NCBI GenBank assembly: GCA_964551925.1
Contig: CAZKFA010000006.1
Span: 1 to 57,031 of the forward strand
Reading direction: 5' to 3'
Origin: CAZKFA01 sp964551925
Lineage (GTDB): Bacteria > Cyanobacteriota > Vampirovibrionia > LMEP-6097
DNA: 57,031 nt
A model generated the notes under the pieces. The model had not been told where the DNA came from and did not search any database. It was given only the letters and a program-made list of their open reading frames with translations. Made by a program: the position numbers and the translations under genes. This document shows positions 35,201 through 44,101 of this stretch, piece after piece. The first letter of the stretch is position 1; each line of letters opens with the position of its first letter.

Positions 35201-36109
35201 GTGTCTCATGTCAGTCACAATAAAGGATTAGCAGGGTTTTTCAATAGCCTTATTCCACAACAGCAAGGATCTGCTGCTAGTGAAAGACGCGAATATAAAC
35301 GCAGTCTATATCAAGAACTTGCAGGCTTATATGCTAGTGAGCTACCAACTTTGATGACAAGAATACATCGCAATGGACGTATTGATCTTAGTGAAGCAGA
35401 TCAACAAAAATGGCAAAAGGATCTTGATGCACAGCCAACTACAGAGACTGATTCTCAGCCAAAGCAAGAGTCTAATGAATTTGGTGAATTAATTAAAGGT
35501 ACAGCAGCAATAGTCAGAGACATTTGGTTTGCTTATACTGCTCAAGTAATCAAAAATAAAGCTTTTTGTCTTTTTCCTTTACCTGTTCAACCTAGAGAAG
35601 AACAACTCAATAACAACATTCAAGCTGGCGTCAACACAGCTTTAAGCTTTATTACAACATTCATCACTAGCATTCCAGTAGTTTACGCAAGAAGCAATCC
35701 TGGAGTACATCTTAATGCTGATACTTTCTTTGCTATTGCTCAGAATACCTATTCTTTATTGAAAGAATTTATGGCAGTTTCAATTAGTGGTTTGAGCTTG
35801 ATAAATAAATTTTGTAATGAAGCAGCCGAAAATATTTTAAGGATTGATACTACTAACAACGAATTGTATATGGATAGAGAACAATTAAAAGCAGATCCTC
35901 AATTTAAAGATTTAACTCATAGATTATCTCACTGTCCAAAGGGTAATGAAGGTGAAGCTGCTGTTGGTTGCCCGGCTCATCTGGTTCAATTTCCATATAC
36001 TGATCCACAGACAGGCAAAACTGAAACTTTAGATTTAACTCAAATATTACTCAAACATTTTGTTGGTTTATTGGAGCATTATAGAGATGATTTAGCTTTT
36101 ACCACATAA
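35201..36109 (+). CDS. Hypothetical protein, 302 aa
   Basis: Soluble at the N-terminus, with Gln/Glu-rich linker residues around 80-100. A moderately hydrophobic stretch near residues 145-165 (NTALSFITTFITSIPVVYA) could be one membrane helix. A cysteine pair (CPKGNEGEAAVGCPAH) sits near residue 247. No family is recognised. The start is a GTG supported by an extended -10 seven bases upstream. It lies next to a MITE-like element and upstream of another orphan on the same strand. Confidence 0.6.
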   Translation: MSHVSHNKGLAGFFNSLIPQQQGSAASERREYKRSLYQELAGLYASELPTLMTRIHRNGRIDLSEADQQKWQKDLDAQPTTETDSQPKQESNEFGELIKGTAAIVRDIWFAYTAQVIKNKAFCLFPLPVQPREEQLNNNIQAGVNTALSFITTFITSIPVVYARSNPGVHLNADTFFAIAQNTYSLLKEFMAVSISGLSLINKFCNEAAENILRIDTTNNELYMDREQLKADPQFKDLTHRLSHCPKGNEGEAAVGCPAHLVQFPYTDPQTGKTETLDLTQILLKHFVGLLEHYRDDLAFTT

Positions 36110-36163
36110 AAGTCTTCAAAATAGTCTTTCGTATTATCTATTACAACGTGCTACAATTATCTT

Positions 36164-37003
36164 ATGCCCAAGACTGGTCCGATTCTAGCTCAAATATTAT
36201 CATTTTGCCGGCCGGCAGGACAAGATAGGGTTTCTTTGGCTGCGGTGAATGATTTATTGGCACATTTAGATTGTCACTTAAAGACGGAAGGTTTTAGTCG
36301 AGAAGATATTTCTGCTATGCATAGAGGACGAGTGCAGTTACCAGAGATTGGTGATAAAGATGAGACTGAAAAGCAGATCCTTGCAGCAATTGATCAAGGG
36401 AAGTATGCAACTGCTAGAAAACTTCTAGTAGCTCATAGTAAATCAATTCATTTTAAGGGTCAGGAATTTGAATATCCTTATCTACATCCCATGCATAAAA
36501 CAATTAGACTAAATGATGGTCATCCCAGAGCAATTGACTTAGCTGCTAGAGCGGATTTCAGAACAGTGGTTGAAAAATTATTAGCAATTGATTATTCCCA
36601 AAGCCCAGGAACGCACGCACGTAAATTTATTTATGCCACAAACACAGTGGGCGTACAGGATACAAAAAATAGATTCTGTGGTTTAACTTATCAAGAGAGT
36701 TTTGCTAGTGCAGCAGCGATATATGCTCAGAGAGGTGATATTGATCTAGCTACTAGATTGATTGACAAGCACATACATTCTCCCTCTGAACGAAGAACTA
36801 ATATGGTATTTATATCGGAGGGATTAACTGATTTTATGGTAGCAGCCATTGCTGTTGCTGCGGCTGAATCTTTGGTAATTAAAACTTTAGAGGAATATAG
36901 GCATCTTCTTTTTGAACGACAGATTGAAACTATAAAAGACAAGTTAGCGACTATTCAAAATAGAGACTCGTTTACAGCTAGAGTGAAGCAATTACTCAAT
37001 TAG
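36164..37003 (+). CDS. Hypothetical protein, weak ankyrin-like region
   Basis: A 279-residue soluble helical protein. Two stretches (ATARKLLVAHSK near residue 87; AIDLAARADFRTVVEKLLA near 130) resemble the helix pairs of ankyrin repeats, and IYAQRGDIDLATRLIDKHIHS has a similar look, but no canonical repeat is complete. An Ala-rich segment near residue 230 (AAIAVAAAESLV) may be a buried helix. TGC-TACAAT (36149-36157) ends 6 bases before the ATG. Function unknown. Confidence 0.62.
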   Translation: MPKTGPILAQILSFCRPAGQDRVSLAAVNDLLAHLDCHLKTEGFSREDISAMHRGRVQLPEIGDKDETEKQILAAIDQGKYATARKLLVAHSKSIHFKGQEFEYPYLHPMHKTIRLNDGHPRAIDLAARADFRTVVEKLLAIDYSQSPGTHARKFIYATNTVGVQDTKNRFCGLTYQESFASAAAIYAQRGDIDLATRLIDKHIHSPSERRTNMVFISEGLTDFMVAAIAVAAAESLVIKTLEEYRHLLFERQIETIKDKLATIQNRDSFTARVKQLLN

Positions 37004-37019
37004 ACTTATTCTCTGAAAA

Positions 37020-37694
37020 CTATTGACGCACCCCCAATACCCCACCATTACGGCGATTGAGCTTAGGACCTTCTAATATTTGACAGCCTGCTGCTGCAAA
37101 ATTATCCTTGGCAATACGCGCTGAGCTATAAGTAGAAATATAAGAACCTGTTTTTAGTGTGCGAATTACATCATTGATAAAATCTGCCTGCCACAATTCT
37201 GGGCAAACTTTTGGACTAAAGGGATCAAAAAAAATTGCATCAAAAAAATTAGCAGTTAAGTTGCGTACTGTTTCACGCGCGTCGCCGAGTACGAGCTTTA
37301 CGTTAAAATTCTTGTTAGCAATTTCATTGACATAACTAAGTTTAGTGAATTCCGATTGTAAATAATTTAATTCTTCAGGTAATTGCAGTTCTGTGATTTT
37401 ATTAATAATATTTCTATCATTTTCTAAAGCGATGATATTTATCAGAATGGAAGGATTAATTTTCTGAGCTTCAGCTATAGCGACCAATGAATTATAGCCC
37501 AAGCCAAAGCAGAGATCTAGGATGTTGATTCGTATTGAGTTTGCAGCAAGCTCAGGGATCTTCGTTGCGATTACATGTTTGTGCAGGGCTTCAGTGTAGG
37601 CGCCTATTGAAGAGTGGTATGATTCTTGATAGAGAGGATTCCAAAAGGTTGTAGAACCATCCTCGGTAATTTGTGCGACTAGTGACTCAACCAT
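37020..37694 (-). CDS. MnmC-like SAM methyltransferase (tRNA U34 modification)
   Basis: A 224-residue protein of the MnmC methyltransferase-domain family, whose members complete 5-methylaminomethyl-2-thiouridine at tRNA wobble position 34. Evidence: the DGSTTFWNPLYQESYHSS opening, the SAM motif LDLCFGLGYNSL, the acidic ALEND, and FDAIFFDPFSPKVCPELW with the DPFSP signature. The FAD oxidase domain of full-length MnmC is absent. I chose ATG 37694; an upstream frame would run antisense inside otsB. The start codon is separated from the divergent otsB ATG by a single base. Confidence 0.8.
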   Translation of the reverse strand: MVESLVAQITEDGSTTFWNPLYQESYHSSIGAYTEALHKHVIATKIPELAANSIRINILDLCFGLGYNSLVAIAEAQKINPSILINIIALENDRNIINKITELQLPEELNYLQSEFTKLSYVNEIANKNFNVKLVLGDARETVRNLTANFFDAIFFDPFSPKVCPELWQADFINDVIRTLKTGSYISTYSSARIAKDNFAAAGCQILEGPKLNRRNGGVLGVRQ

Positions 37695-37695
37695 A

Positions 37696-38445
37696 ATGCA
37701 ACAGATAGAATTAACTCCAAATTTATTTCTCAGTAAACTCAAAGACAAACAAAATCTGCTTTTTGTCTTTGACTATGACGGTACTATTGTAGCGCTCGGT
37801 AAGCATAACGAAGCAGTTCTTGAACCTAAGCATTATGAAATTATTAATGCGGTGGCTGCATTAGATCATGTTACCGTTGCGATAGTTACAGGACGCTCAC
37901 TTGCTAATCTCAAATCTTTGATTGCAGATCGTTTATCTGATCACATTTTGCTCTATGGCACTCATGGTGGTGAAATGCTAACTGAAGCTAGTAATGATAA
38001 CGAATACAGACCTTATATTAAGCAAATTATCGAAACTTTTGCTCAAGACCACAACTTACAGTTGGAGATTAAACCTTTATCAATCACTATCCATTATGGA
38101 GATTATCCAGATCTGGATAATCTGGCAGTAAGATTTGAACGAGAGGCAAAGAAATATCAAGATATTTTCCGTATTCAAAAAGGTTATAATGTTTATGAGT
38201 TCTTGCCAAAAGCAATTAATAAGGGGCTTGCAGTGCTTGATCTCTATGAGCGATATTCTAAATATTACCCAGTTTTTTTTGGTGATGATCTGACAGATAA
38301 TTACGCCTTTATTGAAGTCAATAAGCTTGGCGGATTATCTGTACAAGTATCCCCACGTATTAAAAGTCTAGATTCTGGGTATCTTATAAATAGGGTGGAT
38401 GATACTTATGCGTTGCTGGAAGAATATCTTCGGGCCGTAAAATAG
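37696..38445 (+). CDS. otsB: Trehalose-phosphatase-like HAD hydrolase
   Basis: A HAD-superfamily phosphatase of 249 residues with the OtsB pattern: FDYDGTIVALGK (nucleophile D26, acid D28), VTGRSLANL, LYGTHGGEM, a lysine in LPKAINKG and FFGDDLTDNYAF. Trehalose-6-phosphate is the family substrate. No trehalose-6-phosphate synthase (OtsA) is encoded in the window, so the physiological substrate is less certain. pilB follows after 9 bases on the same strand. Confidence 0.83.
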   Translation: MQQIELTPNLFLSKLKDKQNLLFVFDYDGTIVALGKHNEAVLEPKHYEIINAVAALDHVTVAIVTGRSLANLKSLIADRLSDHILLYGTHGGEMLTEASNDNEYRPYIKQIIETFAQDHNLQLEIKPLSITIHYGDYPDLDNLAVRFEREAKKYQDIFRIQKGYNVYEFLPKAINKGLAVLDLYERYSKYYPVFFGDDLTDNYAFIEVNKLGGLSVQVSPRIKSLDSGYLINRVDDTYALLEEYLRAVK

Positions 38446-38454
38446 AAGGATAAG

Positions 38455-40041
38455 ATGGCTGCACCAACTGTATCAGCGTACAAGCAATTACAACGGAATC
38501 AAACTTCTTTGAAGGATGCTTTGCAACTTCTTATTAATGGTAAGCGTGAACTTAATCCAGAATATTTAGATTTAGATTTGGTTAAGTCTATGAGTAATGG
38601 CTGGCCAAAAAATGAAGCCGTACCATTACTGCGTTATCAGAATCAATTCTTTGTCGCTTGCTCTGAAGAGGCTAATGAAAACATTGGAGATCAACTTAAA
38701 TCATCTCTAAATGGTAGTGAAGTAAAACTTATTCGAATTAATTCCAGAAGTTGGGATTACGTTATTAGAGTGATTAATAATGAGACTAAATCTGGTCAGA
38801 AGACAGGTCAACTTGGTGCTGATCTTAAGGCAAGCTTAGATCGTATTGAAGCCCGCATTCTGAATGCGACAGATGAGAATTCTATTGGTAATGAAGTGCG
38901 CCGTCTTTTAGTTGAGGCTTCTGCTATTGGAGCTTCTGATATTCACTTCGAACCTTGTGAGAAAGAACTTATAGTACGTTATAGAATTGATGGAGTTTTG
39001 CGTGATGTTTGTAAGTATAAGTGTGATCCGCAAAACGACTATCGTAAGATTATTCTTGCTCGTATCAAAATTATCGCTGATCTTAATATCGCCGAGTCTC
39101 GCGTACCACAAGATGGACGTGTGACAGAGACTATTAATAATTCTAAACTTGATCTACGTGTTTCGACTCTGCCGACTTTGTATGGTGAGAAATGCGTTAT
39201 TCGTTTGTTGCCACATGAAAATACTTTTCTCGAGTTATCAAATCTTGGTATGCCAGATCATATTATCCCAGAATACGAATCGTGGCTCAAAATGTCTCAG
39301 GGAATGGTTTTGGTGACAGGTCCGACCGGTTCTGGTAAAACAAGCACTCTGTATACCTCGCTTGCTAAGTTAATTGACACCACTAAAAATGTTGTAACAA
39401 TCGAAGATCCGGTTGAGTTTCAGATGGCACGAGTTAATCAAGTACAAGTCAATGTCAAAGCAGGTTTGACATTCTCTGCTGGTTTAAGAAGTATTTTGCG
39501 TCAAGATCCTGATATTGTTATGATTGGTGAGATTAGAGATCGTGAGACTGCTGAGATTGCTATTAAGTCCGCTTTAACTGGTCATTTGGTTCTTAGCACT
39601 ATTCACACGAACGATGCCCCAAGTACTATTACAAGGCTTATTGATATGGGTGTTGAGCCTTATCTGGTTTCAAGTGCCTTGGTTGGTGTTGTGGCTCAGA
39701 GATTATTGCGTAAAGTTTGTACTTATTGTCAAGAGCAATATACTTCTTCTGATGAGGAAATGAAATTATTGAATTTAAAGGCTCCAGTAACTTTAGTGCG
39801 CGGAAAGGGTTGTCAAAACTGTAATAATACGGGATACTCAGGAAGAGAGGGTATTTTTGAGATTATGCCATTGACTGAAGCAATGAAAGCTGTGATTCAA
39901 AAGGGTGCTGGTGCTGATGAGTTAAGCGCGGCTATGCTAGAGATGAAGATGCCAACATTGTTTGAAGCAGCTTGTCAAAAAGTTCTTGAACATAAGACCT
40001 CGGTTGAAGAGTTATTAAGAGTGATTTCGAAAAAAAGATAA
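38455..40041 (+). CDS. pilB: Type IV pilus / type II secretion assembly ATPase
   Basis: A 528-residue GspE/PilB-family hexameric ATPase that powers pilus extension or secretion. Visible motifs are Walker A GPTGSGKTSTLYT near residue 286, an aspartate box and Walker B region (DPDIVMIGEIRDRETAEIA), the His box (GHLVLSTIHTNDA) and the zinc tetracysteine (CTYCQEQY, then CQNCNNTGYSGREG). The zinc motif and extended N-terminus point to PilB/GspE rather than PilT. AAGGA lies 5 bases before the ATG. Only the pilP-like gene follows; other pilus genes are not in the window, so pilus versus secretion cannot be settled. Confidence 0.9.
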   Translation: MAAPTVSAYKQLQRNQTSLKDALQLLINGKRELNPEYLDLDLVKSMSNGWPKNEAVPLLRYQNQFFVACSEEANENIGDQLKSSLNGSEVKLIRINSRSWDYVIRVINNETKSGQKTGQLGADLKASLDRIEARILNATDENSIGNEVRRLLVEASAIGASDIHFEPCEKELIVRYRIDGVLRDVCKYKCDPQNDYRKIILARIKIIADLNIAESRVPQDGRVTETINNSKLDLRVSTLPTLYGEKCVIRLLPHENTFLELSNLGMPDHIIPEYESWLKMSQGMVLVTGPTGSGKTSTLYTSLAKLIDTTKNVVTIEDPVEFQMARVNQVQVNVKAGLTFSAGLRSILRQDPDIVMIGEIRDRETAEIAIKSALTGHLVLSTIHTNDAPSTITRLIDMGVEPYLVSSALVGVVAQRLLRKVCTYCQEQYTSSDEEMKLLNLKAPVTLVRGKGCQNCNNTGYSGREGIFEIMPLTEAMKAVIQKGAGADELSAAMLEMKMPTLFEAACQKVLEHKTSVEELLRVISKKR

Positions 40042-40047
40042 ATTTAG

Positions 40048-41235
40048 ATGGGTAATAAAGACAAAGATAAGCCTTCTTTCTTTGAATCTGATGATTCTCA
40101 ATCTTGGCCGCCTGCTGATGACTCATATAAGGTTGATAATCCAGATGAGGCATCTAAGTCTACTGGTTCTGATTATACTGAAGCTTTATTTACAGATTTT
40201 GACTCTAAGACTGTAGAACCTATTGCTGATAGTGATTTTGATGTTGATCCAATAGAGATCCCTATTGAGCAACCTAAAAGTGGTTTTGATATTGATGATT
40301 TACTTGATTCGTTTGAGCAAGATACCAAGGTCTCAAATAAAGAGACTTCTACAGGTCTGAATTATATTAATGAACTTAGTGCTCAAGATGAGCCAACCAA
40401 ACCATTTCGTTCTTTTGCTTCGATTGACTTTAGTGCAGATCCTAATTTGGTGGAAGACCTACAAAAAGAAGTTGGTGTTGGTCAACAAGGGCAGAAATTA
40501 AATCGAGGGATCTTGATTATTGCTTTAGTGGCTTTGGTTGGTATTGGTTTCTATAGTTATAATAAGTTTACTAATAGACAATTTGCTATTAAGCAAAGAG
40601 CTCAGCGTAAACCAATCAAGAAGGTAGTTTCTAATATTAATGAACTTGATAAAGACTATATGCCACTTTGGGATGTTACTGAACAAGAACCATTGGATCC
40701 AGTTAAGCAACAAGCTTTGCTGGACACTTTGAAGGCGCAAGCTGGTAGGGTCAATCCTTTTGCTGTCCCTGATTCAATCCTAGCGAATTTACAAGTTGTT
40801 GTCAAAAAAGCTGAAGAGAAAAAACAATTACCTACCGTTATTCGCCGTAATGCCTTTAGAGCGTCATTGATTGGTGTGCTGACTAGTTCTGACAGTACGG
40901 TTGCTCTCATTAATACTAGAGAAGCTACTTTCGATGCGATGCGCGGCTCTGGCAAAGATAAAATTCTTAAAGAGGCTACTAAAGCGATGGATAGAGCGCG
41001 TGAGAATGCTCTTGAATTGAATGTTAATAGTTATATTGGTCCATGGAAAATCATTCAAATTGAAGCCCCTAAGGGCATGATGGCTGATGCTAAGGTTACC
41101 TTACAGCTTGATGGCGAGCGTCGTATCTTGACTCTTGGTAGAGCTGTAGAGTTGGGTATTTTTGATGAGAGTGGCAAGATGGATAATCTTGAGGACCCTG
41201 ACGTTGCAGCTACTGTAGATAATTTTGAGTGGTAA
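40048..41235 (+). CDS. PilP-like inner-membrane pilus assembly protein
   Basis: The 395-residue protein has a long acidic, Asp/Ser-rich cytoplasmic N-terminus (about 1-150) and one membrane segment (LIIALVALVGIGFYSY, about 153-170). The periplasmic domain contains GRVNPF and FRASLIGVLTSSDSTVALI, resembling PilP (NPF motif, then LVG-type strand), and ends with IGPWKIIQIEAPKGMMA and RILTLGRA. The PilP relation is inferred from these short patterns and the position directly after pilB (6-base spacer). The acidic extension is not a PilP feature. No Shine-Dalgarno sequence precedes its ATG. Confidence 0.65.
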   Translation: MGNKDKDKPSFFESDDSQSWPPADDSYKVDNPDEASKSTGSDYTEALFTDFDSKTVEPIADSDFDVDPIEIPIEQPKSGFDIDDLLDSFEQDTKVSNKETSTGLNYINELSAQDEPTKPFRSFASIDFSADPNLVEDLQKEVGVGQQGQKLNRGILIIALVALVGIGFYSYNKFTNRQFAIKQRAQRKPIKKVVSNINELDKDYMPLWDVTEQEPLDPVKQQALLDTLKAQAGRVNPFAVPDSILANLQVVVKKAEEKKQLPTVIRRNAFRASLIGVLTSSDSTVALINTREATFDAMRGSGKDKILKEATKAMDRARENALELNVNSYIGPWKIIQIEAPKGMMADAKVTLQLDGERRILTLGRAVELGIFDESGKMDNLEDPDVAATVDNFEW

Positions 41236-41241
41236 TGGATC

Positions 41242-41901
41242 TTAGGTCTGTAATGAGGACTTTGCTATGCATTGTGTAATCGTCTCGAAGACCTGATCAG
41301 GATCAGTACTAGCATTGATTTGAATGAGATTAGAATTTTTGTAGAACCCTGTTAATGGCTTACCTGTTTCGTTTTGGTAACCAGCTAACCGTGTCATAAT
41401 GGCACTTTCAGAGTCATCGGGGCGTTGATAGAGATCTGAGCCACATAAATCACAAGTGGAGTTTTGTTGTGGAGGATTGTATTCTAGATGATAGACTGCT
41501 TTGCAATTAGGGTCTTTGCTGCGTGAGCACATACGGCGACCGCTTAAGCGTTTTATTAGTTCTTGTTCTGGGACTTCTAAATCAAAAATAAAATCAAACT
41601 TCACAAAAGCACTCAGAAATTGAGCTTGCTCTAAAGTTCTAGGGTAGCCATCAAGGATGAATCCTTGTAAGCCTTTAATTTTATTTGCAACTATTTCGTT
41701 GACAATATCATCACTGACTAATTTGCCAGATTCAACGATAGCTTTTACTTTATTGCCAAGTTCAGAACCACTTTTGATTTCAGCACGTATTAAATCACCA
41801 GTGCTGATATGTTGTAAGTTATATTCGGTAGCGAGCCTTGCTGATTGAGTGCCTTTGCCTGATCCTGCTGGCCCGAGAAAAAGAATCTTAAAATTTGCCA
41901 T
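41242..41901 (-). CDS. adk: Adenylate kinase
   Basis: Interconverts ATP + AMP and 2 ADP. P-loop GPAGSGKGTQ, AMP-binding STGDLIRAEI, DGYPRTLEQA, and a long LID with cysteines (CSRSKDPNC, CDLCG) that probably binds zinc are visible. The length is 219 residues. I chose ATG 41901 because the beta-strand ANFKILFLG begins there and TATAAT (41909-41914) ends 7 bases upstream. The ATG at 41925 would add eight residues reaching into queA. Confidence 0.95.
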   Translation of the reverse strand: MANFKILFLGPAGSGKGTQSARLATEYNLQHISTGDLIRAEIKSGSELGNKVKAIVESGKLVSDDIVNEIVANKIKGLQGFILDGYPRTLEQAQFLSAFVKFDFIFDLEVPEQELIKRLSGRRMCSRSKDPNCKAVYHLEYNPPQQNSTCDLCGSDLYQRPDDSESAIMTRLAGYQNETGKPLTGFYKNSNLIQINASTDPDQVFETITQCIAKSSLQT

Positions 41902-41908
41902 AAATAGC

Positions 41909-41914
41909 ATTATA
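41909..41914 (-). promoter_or_regulatory. -10 box of adk overlapping queA stop
   Basis: TATAAT (extended, TGT-TATAAT) includes part of the queA stop region and ends exactly 7 bases before the adk ATG. adk can be transcribed independently of queA as a leaderless mRNA. Confidence 0.6.
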
Positions 41915-42947
41915 ACAACAAACAACAGTCCCCATAGCTATAGAAACGATATTTCTCGAAAATGGCTTCTTGATAGAGCTTGAGGGTTAGTTCTTTGCCA
42001 ATAAAGGCACTGACCAATAATATTAAGGTTGATTTAGGTAGGTGAAAATTAGTCAGCATACCATCAATAATTTGGAATTTATGCTTACCTGGATAAATAA
42101 AAATATTGGTCTTGCCTTGCAGGACGCCTGTTTGTGCTATGGATTCTAGTACTCTAGTGCTAGTGCTGCCAACACTGATAATACGGCGCTTTTGTTTTTT
42201 TGCTTCTAATATTTTATTCCAATCATCTTCTTCGATAGAATAACTTTCGTAATGCATCTTATGTTCTTCTATATGTTCGGTTTTGATTGGTTGAAAAGTC
42301 CCCAAACCTACATGGAGAGTGATATCTATGATTTCTATTCCTTTTGATAGTAGCTTTTGATTGATGCTGTCTGTAAAATGTAATCCAGCCGTGGGAGCTG
42401 CAATGCTGGAACCCTTGTCGTCATGCTTAGCATAAACACATTGGTATCTTTCTTTATCAATCTCTTCCGCTTCTCTATTTAGATAAGGTGGTATCGGCAT
42501 GGAGCCGATTTTATCTAGTATTAATTGTAGAGAGGCTTGATCTTGAAACTCAATAATAGTCTGGCTTTCGTCGCGAGTGATGATTGTAATAAAATGTTCG
42601 TTATCGAAATGATATTGTTTACCTAGCTTTAGTTTTTTTGCTGGCTTTGCAAGTATTTCCCATTGTAAATCACCTAGAGATTTGACTAGTAGGATTTCAA
42701 TCTTCGAGTTGTTTTCGTTGTATACAAAAAAACGTGCTGGGATTACTTGAGAATTATTGCGAACAAGGATATCTCCTTTATGCAAGAAATCTATAATATC
42801 TGTAAACTGTTTGTGCTCCAATTGACCAGTTGCTCGGTTGCAGTAGAGCATGCGCGAAGCGGCGCGATCTTTAAGTGGGTACTTGGCAACTAGCGATGAA
42901 TCTAGTTCGAAGTCATATTCTGAGGTTTTGGTTTGATGATTAAGCAT
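41910..42947 (-). CDS. queA: S-adenosylmethionine:tRNA ribosyltransferase-isomerase
   Basis: Queuosine pathway enzyme that adds the epoxycyclopentane group to preQ1 in tRNA. The 345-residue sequence matches QueA along its length: the YDFELDSSLVAKYP opening, DRAASRMLY, NNSQVIPARF, IAAPTAGLHFT and the C-terminal NFHLPKSTLILLVSAF. TATAAT at 42956-42961 ends 8 bases before the ATG. adk follows 8 bases after the stop. Confidence 0.95.
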   Translation of the reverse strand: MLNHQTKTSEYDFELDSSLVAKYPLKDRAASRMLYCNRATGQLEHKQFTDIIDFLHKGDILVRNNSQVIPARFFVYNENNSKIEILLVKSLGDLQWEILAKPAKKLKLGKQYHFDNEHFITIITRDESQTIIEFQDQASLQLILDKIGSMPIPPYLNREAEEIDKERYQCVYAKHDDKGSSIAAPTAGLHFTDSINQKLLSKGIEIIDITLHVGLGTFQPIKTEHIEEHKMHYESYSIEEDDWNKILEAKKQKRRIISVGSTSTRVLESIAQTGVLQGKTNIFIYPGKHKFQIIDGMLTNFHLPKSTLILLVSAFIGKELTLKLYQEAIFEKYRFYSYGDCCLLL

Positions 42948-42955
42948 CTTGCTTT

Positions 42956-42961
42956 ATTATA
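42956..42961 (-). promoter_or_regulatory. -10 box of queA, leaderless type
   Basis: TATAAT on the minus strand ends 8 bases before ATG 42947, with no Shine-Dalgarno sequence. Confidence 0.55.
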
Positions 42962-43042
42962 ATAGCCAAGGGTAAGGTATTCAAGATAACCCATTAGGTT
43001 AATTCTCTGATATGATGGAAAGAGAGGGGTAATAGTTTCTGT

Positions 43043-44095
43043 ATGATCAAACTCAGTATTATAATTTGCAGTTTTAATCGTTCGACTGAACTAGAACAGT
43101 TGTTAGAGGATCTTAGTCTGCAATATGATCGACTTGATGATGATGCTCGTAAAGAGATTGAGCTGGTATTGGTTGATAATAATTCCTTTGACAACACTAA
43201 TGAAATTGTTTATCGCTATATTGAAAACACTTCGCTTAGTATTAAATTCTTTACTGAGCAAAAACTTGGTTTAACTCATTGTCGCAATCTTGCTATCTCG
43301 AAGGCTTCTGGCACTTTGCTTGCTTTCTTGCATGATGATATTACGCTTGATGAGGATTGGTTGCAAGAAGCTTGTAAGCTCGCTGATAACTGTGAAGAAC
43401 AAGAGATTGGCGTCTATGGCGGTCGTATAGTGCCTTTGTGGCAATCCGAACCCCCAGATTGGTTTAGTATTAATAATGATCGCTACTCGGTGAGCCAAGA
43501 ATTGTTTGATATTCACAGCTATGGTGATAAGGCTTATTATTATCCTTTTGATACCGGTAATGATGTGATTAACTTTCCTTGTGGCGCACATGTTTTTATA
43601 CGTAAGGAAGTTTTTGATAATTGTGGACTGTTTCGTACTGATATAGGACCCAGTGCTGCTGGTGGTTTGGGGGCTGGTGATGATTTTGAATTCTTTCAAT
43701 ATTTAAGTACTCTCAAGATACCAATGTTCTATGTTCCTGAGTGCATGGTCTTTCAAGCGATTAAGCCTCACCAATTGACTTTGAAGTATATTAGAAGGCA
43801 GCATTATAAATTTGCTAAAGCGAAATATTGGATTGCTCACACTGATCGTTTGAAGAAAGAAGCGACGAAGGAAGATCCGAAGTTACTGTATCTTCAGTTC
43901 ACTTTATTAGTATTGGATTGGCTTTTTTGTTTATGTGTATTTAATAAGCGCAGGCGTTCTTGGGCTAGTTTCCAGCTTTCTCAGATAATTGGACTGCTTG
44001 ATGCAAGAACTCTTTTGAAAGAAAATACTAAACGCAAGAAATTTACTTTTGCTAAGCCTTGCTCTGAGGCATTTCGTGACAAGTCTATTAGTTGA
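43043..44095 (+). CDS. Family 2 glycosyltransferase
   Basis: A 350-residue GT-A fold enzyme: LSIIICSFNRSTELE at the N-terminus, ELVLVDNNSFDNT, GLTHCRNLAISKASG, and the DxD-type metal site FLHDDITLDEDW. A GAGDDFEFF motif near residue 212 fits the acceptor/base region. There is one hydrophobic segment near residue 292 (FTLLVLDWLFCLCVF), probably membrane-associated. It would add a sugar to a cell-surface glycan; neither donor nor acceptor can be told. TATGAT at 43011-43016 is a possible -10, and GAGGGG lies 13 bases before the ATG. Confidence 0.85.
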   Translation: MIKLSIIICSFNRSTELEQLLEDLSLQYDRLDDDARKEIELVLVDNNSFDNTNEIVYRYIENTSLSIKFFTEQKLGLTHCRNLAISKASGTLLAFLHDDITLDEDWLQEACKLADNCEEQEIGVYGGRIVPLWQSEPPDWFSINNDRYSVSQELFDIHSYGDKAYYYPFDTGNDVINFPCGAHVFIRKEVFDNCGLFRTDIGPSAAGGLGAGDDFEFFQYLSTLKIPMFYVPECMVFQAIKPHQLTLKYIRRQHYKFAKAKYWIAHTDRLKKEATKEDPKLLYLQFTLLVLDWLFCLCVFNKRRRSWASFQLSQIIGLLDARTLLKENTKRKKFTFAKPCSEAFRDKSIS

Positions 44096-44101
44096 GAAAG
44101 T

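Noticed and set aside
38455..41235. PilB-like ATPase as part of a conjugative or effector secretion system
   Set aside because: The zinc tetracysteine and sequence are PilB/GspE-type, not VirB11, and no other conjugation genes are in the window.
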